This document shows positions 30,748 through 40,585 of a DNA stretch of 64,000 bases, piece by piece. The position numbers and the translations under genes are program-made. The notes beneath the pieces are model-generated. The model was not told the origin of the DNA. It did not search any database and saw nothing but the letters and a program-made list of their open reading frames with translations. The DNA comes from an uncultured Eubacterium sp. (lineage in GTDB: Bacteria > Bacillota > Clostridia > Lachnospirales > Lachnospiraceae), in NCBI GenBank assembly GCA_947642745.1, contig CANRTU010000009.1, positions 17,568 to 81,567 on the forward strand, read 5' to 3'. The stretch's first letter is position 1. Each line of letters starts with the position of its first letter.

Positions 30748-33555
30748 CTATTTCGCCTCATACCAGTTCGTCCCGGTATGCATATCTATCTCCAACGCTA
30801 CCGACAATTGTGCCGCATGGTGCATCTCTTCGTTTAAGATTTCTGACACCTGCGCCACTTCCTCTTTTGCAGTCTCTACCAGCAGTTCGTCATGCACCTG
30901 CAGAATGAGCCGTGACTTCAGCCCTTCCGCCAGCAGTCTGTCGTGTACCCGGTTCATGGCGATTTTAATAATATCCGCCGCCGTGCCCTGGATCGGAGAA
31001 TTCATTGCCACCCGTTCTCCGAAAGACCTCTGCATAAAATTGCCGGATTTCAGCTCCGGTACCGGACGTATCCTGCCATACATGGATGAAACCATGCCGG
31101 TCTCTTTTGCCTTGTCCACCATACGGTCCAGAAAAGCTTTTACCCCGGGATAAGTGGCAAAATACTGCTCAATATACTCCTGGGCTTCCTTTCGTGTAAT
31201 GCTCAGATCCTGGCTTAGTCCAAAGGAACTGATCCCATAGACAATGCCGAAATTCACTGCTTTTGCGTTCCTGCGCTGTAAGTCTGTTACTTCATCAAAC
31301 GGGATGTGAAATACCTGGGATGCCGTCATCCGGTGGATATCCTGCGCTTCTTTATAAGCCTGGATAAGATGTTCATCTGCGGACATATGCGCCAGCACCC
31401 GCAGTTCAATCTGGGAATAATCCGCATCCAGAAACACGTAACCTTCTTTTGGCAGAAATACTTTCCGGATCAGCCTGCCAAGCTCCATACGAATCGGGAT
31501 GTTCTGCAGATTCGGCTCTGTACTGCTCAGCCGTCCGGTAGCCGTGATTGTCTGGTTAAATGTGGTGTGGATTCTCTGGTCCGGCCCGATAAAAGCTGCC
31601 AGACCGTCCGCATAGGTGGATTTTAATTTTGTCAGCTGACGGTACTCCAGAATCTGCGCCACAAAGGGATATTCCGGCGCCAGCTTGTCCAGCACATCCG
31701 CCGCTGTGGAATATCCGGTCTTTGTTTTCTTGCCATAAGGCATTTTCATCTTTTCAAATAAAATCACGCCCAGCTGTTTCGGGGAATTAATATTAAACTT
31801 TTCTCCGGCCCCTGCGTAGATTTCCTGCTCCAGTCCGTCAATCCGCTCCCGCAGCTGTGCGCCATAAGCTTTCAGCTCTTCCGCCTCGATGCGGATGCCT
31901 TCTTTTTCCATATCTGAAAGGGTGTAAACCAGGGGCATTTCAATCGTATCGAACATAGTCTTCATCCCGGCCTCTTCCAGCCTGCGCATCAGTATATCCA
32001 CGCAATGGTATGCGGTATATGCGGGATAACAGGCCAGCTTTAAAAACTCCGCCGGATGATCCGTGGCCATTTCCTCATAAGAAGCTTTTCCGGTCAGTTC
32101 CGTCCTGGAAGGAAATACCTCCCCCAGATATTCCCTGGCAATCGTTTCGTATTCGTATGTGTTTTTCAGTGGATTTAACAGATACGCCGCAATGGTAATA
32201 TCAGCCAGATTCTGTCCGGCCGGAATATTTATATATTTTAAGATCCGCTTGACATCAGACGCCGCTATACGGTTTCCGGATGTAAGTGTCTTCGCCAGCT
32301 CATCCAGCAGATACTGCGGTGTCACAAACCCTTCCGCCCGGATGAAATATACTGTTTCATCCCCGCCGGTACCCGCTGTCCCGGTCGCCGGTACCGCCGC
32401 CACAGTCTCCATCTGATCCATAACCGCAGACAGTGCTTCCGCCGCTTCAGACATTGCTTCCGCCAGAGCCTGTGTATCCGCCGCACGGGGCGTCTTTGCT
32501 CCAGGATCCGTTTGCCGCGAAAATATCACCGCCACACCATAAACAGTGCCCTGTTCTTCCACCAGCTGTACCGCAGACTTCCCAGCTTTTTTTAATAAAT
32601 CAAAAATACGCCGTGATTCTTCCAGACCGGTAATTTCCACGAACCGTTCTGAAATATCAGGCCCGGATGACAGCTCCTGTTTCTGACGCTGCTCAAACCG
32701 TGCCATCATATTTTTAAATTCCAGACGGACGCACAGTTCCAGCGCTTCCTTCGTATACAGACTGCCCATTCTGGCCCCTTCCAGATCATAGTCTATGTCC
32801 GCATGGGTCTCAATGGTCACCAGCTTTTTGGAAAACTGCGCCTTTTCATAATTTTCCCGGAAAGATTCCCGCACTTTTGTTTTTGGCATATCGTCAATAT
32901 GGGCATACGCATTTTCAATGCTGCCGTACTGCCCGATGATTTTTACCGCCGTCTTTTCCCCGATTCCCGGCACTCCCGGTACATTATCCGAAGTATCTCC
33001 CATCAGCGCTTTCACATCAATAAATTCCACCGGTGTGACATGGTATTTTTCAATGACCTGCTGTGCGTAATAATCTTCCACTTCCGTTCCGGATTTTTTA
33101 GTCTTTGGTATGCGTATCTGTATCCGGTCTGTTGCCAGCTGCAGCAGGTCCCGGTCTCCGGATACAATGGAAACGGCGAGCCCTTTTTCCTGGGCGGTAA
33201 TGGCGATGGTACCCAGCAGATCATCCGCTTCATAGCCTGCCTTTTCCACGATCGTGACCCCCATGGCCCGGAGCATTTCCTTCATCAGCGGAACCTGCTC
33301 CCGCAATTCGGATGCCATGGGCTTTCTCGTTCCTTTGTATTGCGCATACATCTGATGCCGGAACGTTGGTTCACTGACATCAAACGCCACCGTCAGATAG
33401 TCCGGCTGTTCTTCATCCAGTATTTTAAATAGTATATTTAAAAAGCCATATACCGCATTTGTATGAAGGCCTTCGGAATTCGACAGATCCGGAACACCGA
33501 AAAAGGCTCTGTTTAATATACTGTGTCCATCGATTAAAACCAGTTTTTCGCTCAT
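30748..33555 (-). CDS. polA: DNA polymerase I
   Basis: 935-residue repair and Okazaki-processing polymerase. The 5'-nuclease domain (1-300) has LIDGHSILNRAFFG, KAGYEADDLLGT, SGDRDLLQL and GDTSDNVPGVPGIGEKTA. The central 3'-5' exonuclease-like domain lacks the DxE acidic motif (KSAVQLVEEQGT instead), so proofreading is probably absent, as in many Firmicutes. Polymerase motifs are DADYSQIELRVLAH, RRNAKAVNFGIVYGIS and QVHDELLVE. AAAGGAGTTA precedes the ATG. Lies between the thioesterase and CoaE-FtsA-like genes with gaps of 12 and 30 bp. Confidence 0.97.
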   Translation of the reverse strand: MSEKLVLIDGHSILNRAFFGVPDLSNSEGLHTNAVYGFLNILFKILDEEQPDYLTVAFDVSEPTFRHQMYAQYKGTRKPMASELREQVPLMKEMLRAMGVTIVEKAGYEADDLLGTIAITAQEKGLAVSIVSGDRDLLQLATDRIQIRIPKTKKSGTEVEDYYAQQVIEKYHVTPVEFIDVKALMGDTSDNVPGVPGIGEKTAVKIIGQYGSIENAYAHIDDMPKTKVRESFRENYEKAQFSKKLVTIETHADIDYDLEGARMGSLYTKEALELCVRLEFKNMMARFEQRQKQELSSGPDISERFVEITGLEESRRIFDLLKKAGKSAVQLVEEQGTVYGVAVIFSRQTDPGAKTPRAADTQALAEAMSEAAEALSAVMDQMETVAAVPATGTAGTGGDETVYFIRAEGFVTPQYLLDELAKTLTSGNRIAASDVKRILKYINIPAGQNLADITIAAYLLNPLKNTYEYETIAREYLGEVFPSRTELTGKASYEEMATDHPAEFLKLACYPAYTAYHCVDILMRRLEEAGMKTMFDTIEMPLVYTLSDMEKEGIRIEAEELKAYGAQLRERIDGLEQEIYAGAGEKFNINSPKQLGVILFEKMKMPYGKKTKTGYSTAADVLDKLAPEYPFVAQILEYRQLTKLKSTYADGLAAFIGPDQRIHTTFNQTITATGRLSSTEPNLQNIPIRMELGRLIRKVFLPKEGYVFLDADYSQIELRVLAHMSADEHLIQAYKEAQDIHRMTASQVFHIPFDEVTDLQRRNAKAVNFGIVYGISSFGLSQDLSITRKEAQEYIEQYFATYPGVKAFLDRMVDKAKETGMVSSMYGRIRPVPELKSGNFMQRSFGERVAMNSPIQGTAADIIKIAMNRVHDRLLAEGLKSRLILQVHDELLVETAKEEVAQVSEILNEEMHHAAQLSVALEIDMHTGTNWYEAK

Positions 33556-33567
33556 GGGATAACTCCT

Positions 33568-34053
33568 TTACTCCCGGATTTCGTTGCCCTCTTCATCGTA
33601 GAGGGTAAAGAACTTCGTATCTATTTCAGGATAAGAACGTTTCAATGAAATCGGTTTGCCGCTGTGGTTTAAAAAGCAGTGTTCACTTTCCGCCACTGCC
33701 CGCAGCTCACCGGTTTCTTTATCTGTCATGTGATAGCCTACTTTCATCTTGATGCCATTATAGGCCACAATTCTGGATTCAATTACAACCGTATCCCGGA
33801 AATGAACCATGCTCTTGTATTCACAGCTTACTGACAATACCGGGCTGATGATTTCCATATTTTCCATAGCCTTATAACTGAATCCCATCTGGTCCATCAG
33901 TTCCATTCTGGCTTCTTCCATCCAGTGGATAAAGTTAGAATGATGGACAATCCCCATCTGGTCGGTTTCGTAATACTGCGCTACCCGTTCGTATGGGTGA
34001 ATTTTAATTTTCTCTCCTGTATATGGTTTAATTCTCGTATCCTTTACTGACAT
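33568..34053 (-). CDS. Hotdog-fold acyl-CoA thioesterase
   Basis: 161-residue 4HBT-type (YbgC/FadM-like) thioesterase. Catalytic motif YYETDQMGIVHHSNFIHWMEEAR, in which the aspartate is the usual catalytic residue. The start at 34053 has AGGAAGGTGAT as a ribosome binding site; a frame reaching 34179 would add 42 residues of no family character. First gene of the polA transcript, preceded by a good promoter. Confidence 0.85.
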   Translation of the reverse strand: MSVKDTRIKPYTGEKIKIHPYERVAQYYETDQMGIVHHSNFIHWMEEARMELMDQMGFSYKAMENMEIISPVLSVSCEYKSMVHFRDTVVIESRIVAYNGIKMKVGYHMTDKETGELRAVAESEHCFLNHSGKPISLKRSYPEIDTKFFTLYDEEGNEIRE

Positions 34054-34119
34054 CTTATCACCTTCCTGTCTTATTACCCGTGCTCCCCATTCGCCTGTAA
34101 AGTACTTTTTTACGTATTT

Positions 34120-34148
34120 ATTATGCCACAGTAATCTGGCAATTTCAA
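34120..34148 (-). promoter_or_regulatory. SigA-type promoter of the thioesterase-polA transcript
   Basis: TTGAAA (34148-34143), 17 bases, CATAAT (34125-34120) on the minus strand, about 67 bp before the thioesterase ATG. The remaining 34149-34353 spacer holds no supported gene. Confidence 0.65.
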
Positions 34149-34353
34149 GATATAAGAAAGCCTGTCCAGCCTTCACCACAATGATAACCAGTCATTGCCG
34201 TCCATATCCGTCTCCCATATCCTGCCTCTGCCGGACCATACAGTACCGCAGACTGCCCGCTGTGCGCGCCCTTTTCTGCCCTGCGTACATTCCGGACAGG
34301 CCAGTGTTTCAGACTGAACGGCGGTCTGTTTCTGCCGCAGATCTCCGCGCATT

Positions 34354-34809
34354 TCAGCCTTCCTGCCGCGCCATATACGCTTCCATAATCCTGGCGGCTG
34401 TGCCCACCAGTTCCTCACAGGGACGTTTTTTATAATATTCCTCTGTCCGTCTGGACGGCGCAGGGCTGTTGTCCCGGCCAGCGGCGCCCAGCAGCTCCCG
34501 ACAGACAATGGAACCATTCTCCGCCTGAAAACGGGCCGCCAGCTCCTGGATTCTCTCATAATGTTCTTTTTTGGCTTCATAATCTTTTGGCGCATCGTAG
34601 CCGTACAGGGCGCCCGCTATAAGAAACATCCCGCTGACAGTCCCACATACTTCCCGCAGTCTGCCCATACCGCCGCCAAATGACGACGCCAGCCGCAGCG
34701 CCGTTTCCTTTTCCATCTGCATTTCATCGCAAAATGCGCCCACCACTGACTGGGCGCAGTTGTATCCTTCCCGGAATAATGCTCTTGCTTTTTCTTCTTT
34801 TAAAGTCAT
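34354..34809 (-). CDS. C-GCAxxG-C-C family protein
   Basis: 151-residue member of the C_GCAxxG_C_C family, thought from the cysteine pattern to bind metal or redox cofactors; function unproven. Seen: GYNCAQSVVGAFCDEM, SSFGGGMGRLREVCGTVSG (the GCAxxG-like turn with cysteine), and CRELLG near residue 103. AAAGGAGGTCT precedes the ATG. Overlaps the DUF3810 stop by 4 bp (ATGA), so the two are co-translated. Confidence 0.9.
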   Translation of the reverse strand: MTLKEEKARALFREGYNCAQSVVGAFCDEMQMEKETALRLASSFGGGMGRLREVCGTVSGMFLIAGALYGYDAPKDYEAKKEHYERIQELAARFQAENGSIVCRELLGAAGRDNSPAPSRRTEEYYKKRPCEELVGTAARIMEAYMARQEG

Positions 34810-36080
34810 CCGGCAGACCTCCTTTCCTGATTCATTTCAGAATCCATATAATAATGTATCAGCAGGCGTACGACCCTGCTATAACTGCGGATACCGTCCT
34901 CTACGCCGTTTATGGTAAGTGTCGTATTTAAAAACGTATCTGTAGCCTGACTGACAGTCTCTGTAGGCAGCAGGGCTTTTTCTTCCACCTGCTCCCACTG
35001 CTTTTCCGTCAGAAATATATCGTCTGCCAGTACCTGTGGATCAGGCTGCACCAGCTTTTTCCTTATCTTTTCCGGTACACTGGCACGCACCTGTGCAGAC
35101 AGATACCCCAGCACACTCAGATAGCCTGAATACTGCAGGTACGGATCATCCGATTCCGTACAGGCCACGAAACCAAAATAATTTGCTTCGTCCTCCAGAA
35201 TAATTCCTTTCAGATGGGCAAATTCATGACAGATCGTAGCCGGTACATTGACCGGATACATCACCGTGTTATAATTCGCCTCCATTGTAAAAGGAAAATA
35301 AATTCCCAGCAGATACTGCTGGCTCATAAAACGGGAGGCACGCACCGGCTTCGGGTCCGGATAATAGCCGGACAGATACGGATATCTCTTTCCCTGTGCC
35401 TTCATGGCTTTCTGGCAGGCCTGATACAGTTCCTGTACAGAATCCGGATAGACCGGCTGTCCGTCCCTGTCCCGTCTGATCTGTCCTGCCAGTGCGTTGG
35501 CCCCGGACACCACAATTGTATATACTTCTGTCAGCTCTTTACTGCCATAGCTGCTGTCCGGATCATAATACTGCTCTTCCACTGGGGACGCATGATACAG
35601 AATATAGCAGTTTAATGTTTCGGTTCCGTAAATATAAATAAGAATCCAGCAGAGTATCCGCATATACCACCATCCCACGGTATGCCGCTGTTTCGTTTTC
35701 CGGCACATCCGGACACTGTTTTCTTCCGGATGCGGCTGTACATACGTGTCTGCCGCAGAATCCCCCGGACATGCGTCTGTCCGGCCAGACCCGTTTCCCT
35801 TGTTTTTTTTGAATTTCTTCCATATAAATAGGGGCAGCAGCACAATACCGGCCAGTACATAACAGATCCCGGCTACAATCAGCGCTTCTCCCAGGGACCC
35901 GGAAAACAGATCCGACACTCTGCCAAGCGACCCGGTCCAGACTGGAAACACATGCAGGCGGTACCAGTCTGTAAACGCCACGGAATTCCAGGATAATACA
36001 TTAAACGCCGTGAACAGGATCAGAAAAAAGAGCAGACACCGGGTGTTCTTTGTCAGTTTATATCTATGTTTCAAATACAT
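34806..36080 (-). CDS. DUF3810 family membrane metallopeptidase-like protein
   Basis: 424-residue protein with three N-terminal membrane helices (about residues 17-35, 65-88, 135-152) and a large domain carrying ICHEFAHLKGIILEDEANYF. The HEFAH motif plus a downstream glutamate (EDEAN) looks like a gluzincin-type zinc site, so peptidase activity is inferred. The start at 36080 follows AAAGGAATT; the frame also reaches 36101 without a ribosome binding site. First gene of the DUF3810/C-GCAxxG pair. Confidence 0.82.
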   Translation of the reverse strand: MYLKHRYKLTKNTRCLLFFLILFTAFNVLSWNSVAFTDWYRLHVFPVWTGSLGRVSDLFSGSLGEALIVAGICYVLAGIVLLPLFIWKKFKKNKGNGSGRTDACPGDSAADTYVQPHPEENSVRMCRKTKQRHTVGWWYMRILCWILIYIYGTETLNCYILYHASPVEEQYYDPDSSYGSKELTEVYTIVVSGANALAGQIRRDRDGQPVYPDSVQELYQACQKAMKAQGKRYPYLSGYYPDPKPVRASRFMSQQYLLGIYFPFTMEANYNTVMYPVNVPATICHEFAHLKGIILEDEANYFGFVACTESDDPYLQYSGYLSVLGYLSAQVRASVPEKIRKKLVQPDPQVLADDIFLTEKQWEQVEEKALLPTETVSQATDTFLNTTLTINGVEDGIRSYSRVVRLLIHYYMDSEMNQERRSAG

Positions 36081-36415
36081 AATTCCTTTCTTATTCTGCA
36101 TTCAGGATCAATCCATGTTAAAAAACCGTATATTCACAATACCGTTACCAGCCAGCTGCCCCGGAGCGTGTTTAAAAAATCATTACTGCGATCCGCACTC
36201 TCCACTTTGTACCCTGATTCAGACATGCCCCTGCGGCATTACATAAACGGTTCCTGTCTGCGGAACTGTTAATTTCCCCTGTAATATTAGCATACACCAT
36301 GCAAAATATCCAGTTATTTTCCGTATGCATACAAAAATTCAGGGACCCGGACATCCCTGAAAGACGCTTACGGGATAGTGGATCAGTACCAGTCCGTCCG
36401 CCCCTTTTCCTACCC
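36081..36415. other. Divergent spacer between DUF3810 and fhs
   Basis: Holds an AGCGTGTTTAAAAAATCAT stretch (36165-36183) that recurs at 54829-54847 in a small inverted-repeat element, and an 8-bp perfect hairpin (36338-36345/36354-36361) followed by five T on the minus strand. No THF riboswitch was recognised, and no gene. Confidence 0.4.
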
Positions 36416-36444
36416 TTGACTTCACCCCCAAATTTATGTATGAT
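36416..36444 (+). promoter_or_regulatory. SigA-type promoter of fhs
   Basis: TTGACT (36416-36421), 17 bases, TATGAT (36439-36444), about 83 bp before the fhs ATG. Near-consensus, so strong expression is expected. Confidence 0.85.
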
Positions 36445-36526
36445 TCTGTTAAAAGCAACAACGGGAATTCCATGCAATATCCCATCCCTACAAAACTACG
36501 CACATCATCACAAGGAGGACTCGACA

Positions 36527-38197
36527 ATGAAAACAGACATCCAGATCGCCCAGGAAGCTTCCATGGAACCTATTAAAGATGTGGCCGCCCGTTACGGTAT
36601 CGCTGAAGATGATCTCGAATTGTACGGCAGATACAAGGCAAAACTCTCCGATGCGCTGATCCGCAAAACAAAAGATAATAAAAACGGCAGACTGATTCTG
36701 GTAACCGCCATTAATCCCACGCCTGCCGGAGAGGGCAAAACGACTACCAGCATCGGGCTCGCCCAGGCTTTTGGAAAACTGGGCAAAAAATGTCTGCTGG
36801 CGCTGCGTGAGCCATCACTTGGCCCATGCTTTGGCATCAAAGGCGGCGCTGCCGGAGGCGGGTACTCACAGGTCGTACCTATGGAAGATCTGAACCTGCA
36901 TTTTACCGGCGACTTCCACGCCATTACCTCCGCCAACAATCTGCTGGCCGCGCTGCTGGACAACCATATCCAGCAGGGAAACGCCCTGCAGATCGACACC
37001 CGCCAGATCGTATGGAAGCGCTGTATGGACATGAACGACCGCTCCCTGCGCAATATTGTCGCAGGACTTGGTTCCAAAACCGATGGTTTTGTCAGAGAGG
37101 ATCATTTTGTAATTACCGTGGCCACTGAAATTATGGCCATTCTTTGTCTTGCCAGCGACATGGCCGATCTGAAAAAACGGCTGGGTGAAATCATCGTAGC
37201 CTATAATTATGACGGCGTGCCGGTCACCGCCTCACAGCTGCAGGCAGTCGGCGCCATGGCTGCCCTGCTAAAAGACGCCATGCAGCCAAACCTGATCCAG
37301 ACTCTGGAGCATACCGGCGCCATCGTCCATGGCGGTCCGTTTGCCAATATCGCCCATGGGTGCAATTCCATCCGGGCTACCAGGGCTGCCCTGAAGCTGG
37401 CTGATTACGTGGTGACAGAAGCCGGTTTCGGCGCAGACCTGGGAGCTGAAAAATTCTTTGACATCAAGTGCCGCAAAGCCGGCCTGAAGCCAGACGCCGT
37501 CGTACTGGTGGCTACTGTGCGGGCGCTGAAGTACAATGGCGGCGTACCAAAGACGGACCTGGCCGCTGAAAACCTGGAAGCATTGAAAAAAGGCATCTGC
37601 AACCTGGAAAAACATATTGAAAACCTGCAGAAATATGGTGTTCCGATCGTAGTAACATTAAACTCATTTCTCACAGACACAGAGGCCGAATATGAATATA
37701 TCCGGAACTTCTGTGAAGAACGGGGCTGTGAATTCGCCCTGTCAAAAGTATGGGAGCATGGCGGCGAAGGCGGCCTGGAACTGGCTGACAAAGTACTGAA
37801 AACACTGGAAACAAAGCCTTCCGTTTTTCAGACTCTCTATCCGGACGACATGCCGTTAAAAGAAAAAATCCATACGGTAGCCACAGAAATATATGGCGCC
37901 GACGGCGTCAGTTATACACCGGCAGCCGGAAAAATGCTGGAAAAACTCACCGCCCTGGGGTTTGGAAATCTTCCGGTGTGCATTGCGAAAACCCAGTACT
38001 CCCTCTCCGACGACCAGCACAAACAGGGCCGTCCTACTGGTTTTACCGTCCAGGTACGGGATGTCTATGTCAGCGCCGGAGCCGGATTTGTCGTCGTACT
38101 GACCGGAGCCATCATGACCATGCCGGGGCTTTCCAAAACTCCTGCCGCCTATGGCATTGATGTGGACGAGGACGGAAAAATTACCGGACTGTTTTGA
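36527..38197 (+). CDS. fhs: Formate-tetrahydrofolate ligase
   Basis: ATP-dependent ligase making 10-formyl-THF, used for purine synthesis and, in acetogens, the Wood-Ljungdahl methyl branch. 556 residues, the family length. P-loop [39 protein letters not shown]-terminal [26 protein letters not shown] segment split here by coordinates near 38030-38100. The ATG at 36527 has CAAGGAGGAC just upstream; an upstream in-frame extension to 36299 precedes the promoter and is rejected. The last 105 bp of the gene are repeated twice downstream. No other Wood-Ljungdahl gene is in the window. Confidence 0.97.
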   Translation: MKTDIQIAQEASMEPIKDVAARYGIAEDDLELYGRYKAKLSDALIRKTKDNKNGRLILVTAINPTPAGEGKTTTSIGLAQAFGKLGKKCLLALREPSLGPCFGIKGGAAGGGYSQVVPMEDLNLHFTGDFHAITSANNLLAALLDNHIQQGNALQIDTRQIVWKRCMDMNDRSLRNIVAGLGSKTDGFVREDHFVITVATEIMAILCLASDMADLKKRLGEIIVAYNYDGVPVTASQLQAVGAMAALLKDAMQPNLIQTLEHTGAIVHGGPFANIAHGCNSIRATRAALKLADYVVTEAGFGADLGAEKFFDIKCRKAGLKPDAVVLVATVRALKYNGGVPKTDLAAENLEALKKGICNLEKHIENLQKYGVPIVVTLNSFLTDTEAEYEYIRNFCEERGCEFALSKVWEHGGEGGLELADKVLKTLETKPSVFQTLYPDDMPLKEKIHTVATEIYGADGVSYTPAAGKMLEKLTALGFGNLPVCIAKTQYSLSDDQHKQGRPTGFTVQVRDVYVSAGAGFVVVLTGAIMTMPGLSKTPAAYGIDVDEDGKITGLF

Positions 38198-38419
38198 TTA
38201 ATCGTCATACTGACCGGCGCCGGGAAGCCCCCGCAGCGGCTTCCCGGAACTCCCGCTGCCTGTGGCGCTGGTATGAACAGGGACGGAAAAGTTACAGGGC
38301 TGTTTTGATTAATCATCATACTGGCCAGAGCCGGCATAGCCCTGCAGCGGGTTTCCAGAACTCCCGCTGCCTGTGGCGCCTGTGTGGACAGGGACGAAAA
38401 ATTTTTGTCCGGAAGGCCT
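38093..38419 (+). repeat. Tandem repeat of the fhs 3' end
   Basis: Three units with an exact 111-bp period: 38093-38197 (coding end of fhs), 38204-38308 and 38315-about 38419. Unit 2 translates in phase as VILTGAGKPP...TPAACGAGMNRDGKVTGLF and a stop, like the real end [10 protein letters not shown]...DGKITGLF. Unit 3 is more decayed and loses the stop. Units 2 and 3 lack a start and are not expected to be translated. Confidence 0.88.
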
Positions 38420-38530
38420 GAGCATGATGACTTCTGCCCCGGATCATAGCTACAGCACACAGCATCGTTCCCGTTCATCTGGTAGCGAAATTCCATCAGC
38501 CGGTTGTATCCGCCGGATATACAGCGACAG

Positions 38531-38607
38531 AAAAAGGCTGCCGGAACAGAATTCACAGATACAGAATACCTGATTCTGTATCCGGATTTTGTTCCGGCAG
38601 CCTTTTT
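38531..38607. terminator. Bidirectional terminator between fhs and the L,D-transpeptidase
   Basis: An 18-bp perfect outer stem (38531-38548 and 38590-38607) begins with AAAAA and ends with TTTTT, and an inner hairpin with GATACAGAAT/ATTCTGTATC fills the loop. It can end convergent transcripts from both sides. From 38420 to 38530 I see nothing further. Confidence 0.9.
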
Positions 38608-38675
38608 TCTTCCTTTTCTATCTATGTTTCCGGCCTTACCGGCAGGAACATGTCCTGCCTGTGTGTTCTTTTTCT

Positions 38676-40139
38676 CTATCCTGCCCTGTAAGAATACGCA
38701 TTGGATATCTTCGCATTTTCCGCTGTCAGCTGCACAGGTTCCCTGTAATAAGCGACTACCGGCGTGCCGATCTCCAGTATCTGATACAGCTGCGTGGCTT
38801 TATCAACCGGCATATTAATACAGCCGTGGGAACCGGAAGATTTATAAATCTGTTTGCCAAATTCGCTCCTCCAGCTTGCGTCATGAAACCCTACATTATA
38901 GGCGAATACCATAAAATACGAAACATCTGAAGCATAATCTTCTCCCGTAAGCGTGGCGTCCCGCTCTTTATAGACAATCTTATACACACCATCCGGTGAA
39001 CCGTTACTGTAGGCGATATTTCCGGTTACCACATCCGCCTCCAGTTTCAGGCTGCCATTTTTATAGTAATACATATGCTGGTTCGTATAGTCTATCTCTA
39101 CATATGTATCACCAATATCATATATTTCACTCTTTACTACTGCGGTCTGGTTGAATACCGGTTCCCGCTCAATCGTTTTCCCGGATCTGATTTCTGACAT
39201 CAGCTTTTCTTTTTCTTTTTCTTTATCAATGACCCAGCCATAATCCCCGCCGCCGATTTTGACAGTATCGCCCAGGGACGTCTTAAAGTCACGTACATCT
39301 CCATAAGTATTGTATTTGCTGGCCAGATACTGAATAAAACCTGTGACTCCGGATTCATCAAAAGTGACGGAATAATCCGCTCCTACCGTAATCCAGTTTT
39401 TTACCGTCTTACGGTCCAGTACCTCTCCATTTTCTCCCACGTCATATTTAATAGTAGTATCCAGATAGGAATTTATTTCCGAAAGCGCCTGATTGAGCCT
39501 TTCATCATCTGATTTCACCGACGGTTCCTCATACATACTGTCCGGCAGGGTCACCTCTGTCTCCCCGTCGTCCACTGCGCCGCGGATCATTTTCTGTACC
39601 TTTGCCAGCTTTAACTGGTTCCCCTTTACCGCTTTGACCAGTTCGTAGCCGTCTTCTGTCTCCTTTAAATATGCGTCTTTTGGTCTGGTAATGTTCTTTT
39701 CCTGAAAACATCCCAGCCCCGCTACCAGCTGATCCAGCTTATGCTCGTTAAAAGTAGCGGAAACTTCCAGATTTTCTTCCTTGGTACCGCTGCGTTTCGT
39801 AATCCACTGATAATTTTCCTGTTCTTCCAGAATATCACTGATTTCTGTACCAGGGACATAGACATAATCAATATCCGGTCCGGATATCTGATAATTCTCC
39901 CCGTCTCTGGTATGAATGCTCAATACATAATCTGCCACTTCCTGCGCTACTTTATCCTCTGTTTCTTCCACCGTCATCTTGTCCACTGCTATTCCATTCA
40001 ACACCGTTCCCGGAAAAAAATGCTTCGCATAATACGATGCCGTTAAAAAGTAACAGACCAGGAGTGCGACCAGCACAAAGCAAAAAATGATTCCCAAAAC
40101 AATCACCGCTGTTCTGGCTGACGACTTCTGCTTACTCAT
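38676..40139 (-). CDS. L,D-transpeptidase (YkuD family)
   Basis: Cell-wall enzyme that cross-links or trims peptidoglycan stem peptides. 487 residues: cytoplasmic SKQKSSARTA start, one membrane anchor (about 10-33), a tandem PG_binding_4-like extracellular region (about 60-330), and a C-terminal YkuD domain with the catalytic motif SSGSHGCINMPVDKA (cysteine about residue 439). The start at 40139 has GGAAGGTTAAAG; a frame to 40472 adds 111 residues without family character. Uses of this class include beta-lactam-insensitive cross-links. Downstream of rarA, with a 446-bp spacer. Confidence 0.92.
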   Translation of the reverse strand: MSKQKSSARTAVIVLGIIFCFVLVALLVCYFLTASYYAKHFFPGTVLNGIAVDKMTVEETEDKVAQEVADYVLSIHTRDGENYQISGPDIDYVYVPGTEISDILEEQENYQWITKRSGTKEENLEVSATFNEHKLDQLVAGLGCFQEKNITRPKDAYLKETEDGYELVKAVKGNQLKLAKVQKMIRGAVDDGETEVTLPDSMYEEPSVKSDDERLNQALSEINSYLDTTIKYDVGENGEVLDRKTVKNWITVGADYSVTFDESGVTGFIQYLASKYNTYGDVRDFKTSLGDTVKIGGGDYGWVIDKEKEKEKLMSEIRSGKTIEREPVFNQTAVVKSEIYDIGDTYVEIDYTNQHMYYYKNGSLKLEADVVTGNIAYSNGSPDGVYKIVYKERDATLTGEDYASDVSYFMVFAYNVGFHDASWRSEFGKQIYKSSGSHGCINMPVDKATQLYQILEIGTPVVAYYREPVQLTAENAKISNAYSYRAG

Positions 40140-40585
40140 TTCTTTAACCTTCCTTCCCAGACAATCAGTCCTCAGTATTTCTGATCCATATTCCGGCTGG
40201 CTGCATCCCTCTGTTTCCAACGGATACTGACAGATCCACCATCGCCTGTCCGGGTATCCGGCAGACCCATACCATCGGTATGCGATACCGTTCTGGATAC
40301 ATACTTTGTCTGTTTCTGTCCGGCACATCCGGATGAACCGCATGTGCCAGTTCCATTTTAACAGAATAATTTTATTTTGACTACCCTTGCTTTTGCGCCG
40401 GATAGCACCTATCATAAAATGCGAAAGGTAATTGCTAAAAAACAAGGTAAAACGACAATTTTTTGCCAGCAATCAGAAAATCCGGCTGTCTGAATCCGTT
40501 TCTATCCATATGATCCTCTGCGGCGAAATGTACGGCTGACTGATTCCATGGTCATTCGATTCCCCCAGTAAAATGACTGCCATGG
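40140..40585. other. rarA-transpeptidase spacer with a duplicated rarA end
   Basis: CCATGGTCATTCG occurs at 40546-40558 and again at 40580-40592, where it covers the rarA stop codon: a 34-bp-period direct repeat. The rest includes AT-rich stretches near 40355-40440 that probably hold the transpeptidase promoter, but no box pair is convincing. No gene seen. Confidence 0.5.

Noticed and set aside
34173..34595. 140-codon minus-strand frame after the C-GCAxxG gene
   Set aside because: Most of it is an out-of-frame reading of the C-GCAxxG gene, with no family character.
36299..36526. N-terminal extension of fhs by 76 codons
   Set aside because: It starts before the promoter at 36416-36444, and the internal ATG at 36527 has an AAGGAGG site and matches the family start.
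36200..36526. THF riboswitch upstream of fhs
   Set aside because: No matching conserved core; only a promoter and an 8-bp hairpin were visible.
38149..38556. 135-codon minus-strand frame with internal protein repeats
   Set aside because: It is antisense to the fhs end and its tandem copies; its repeats come from the 111-bp DNA period.
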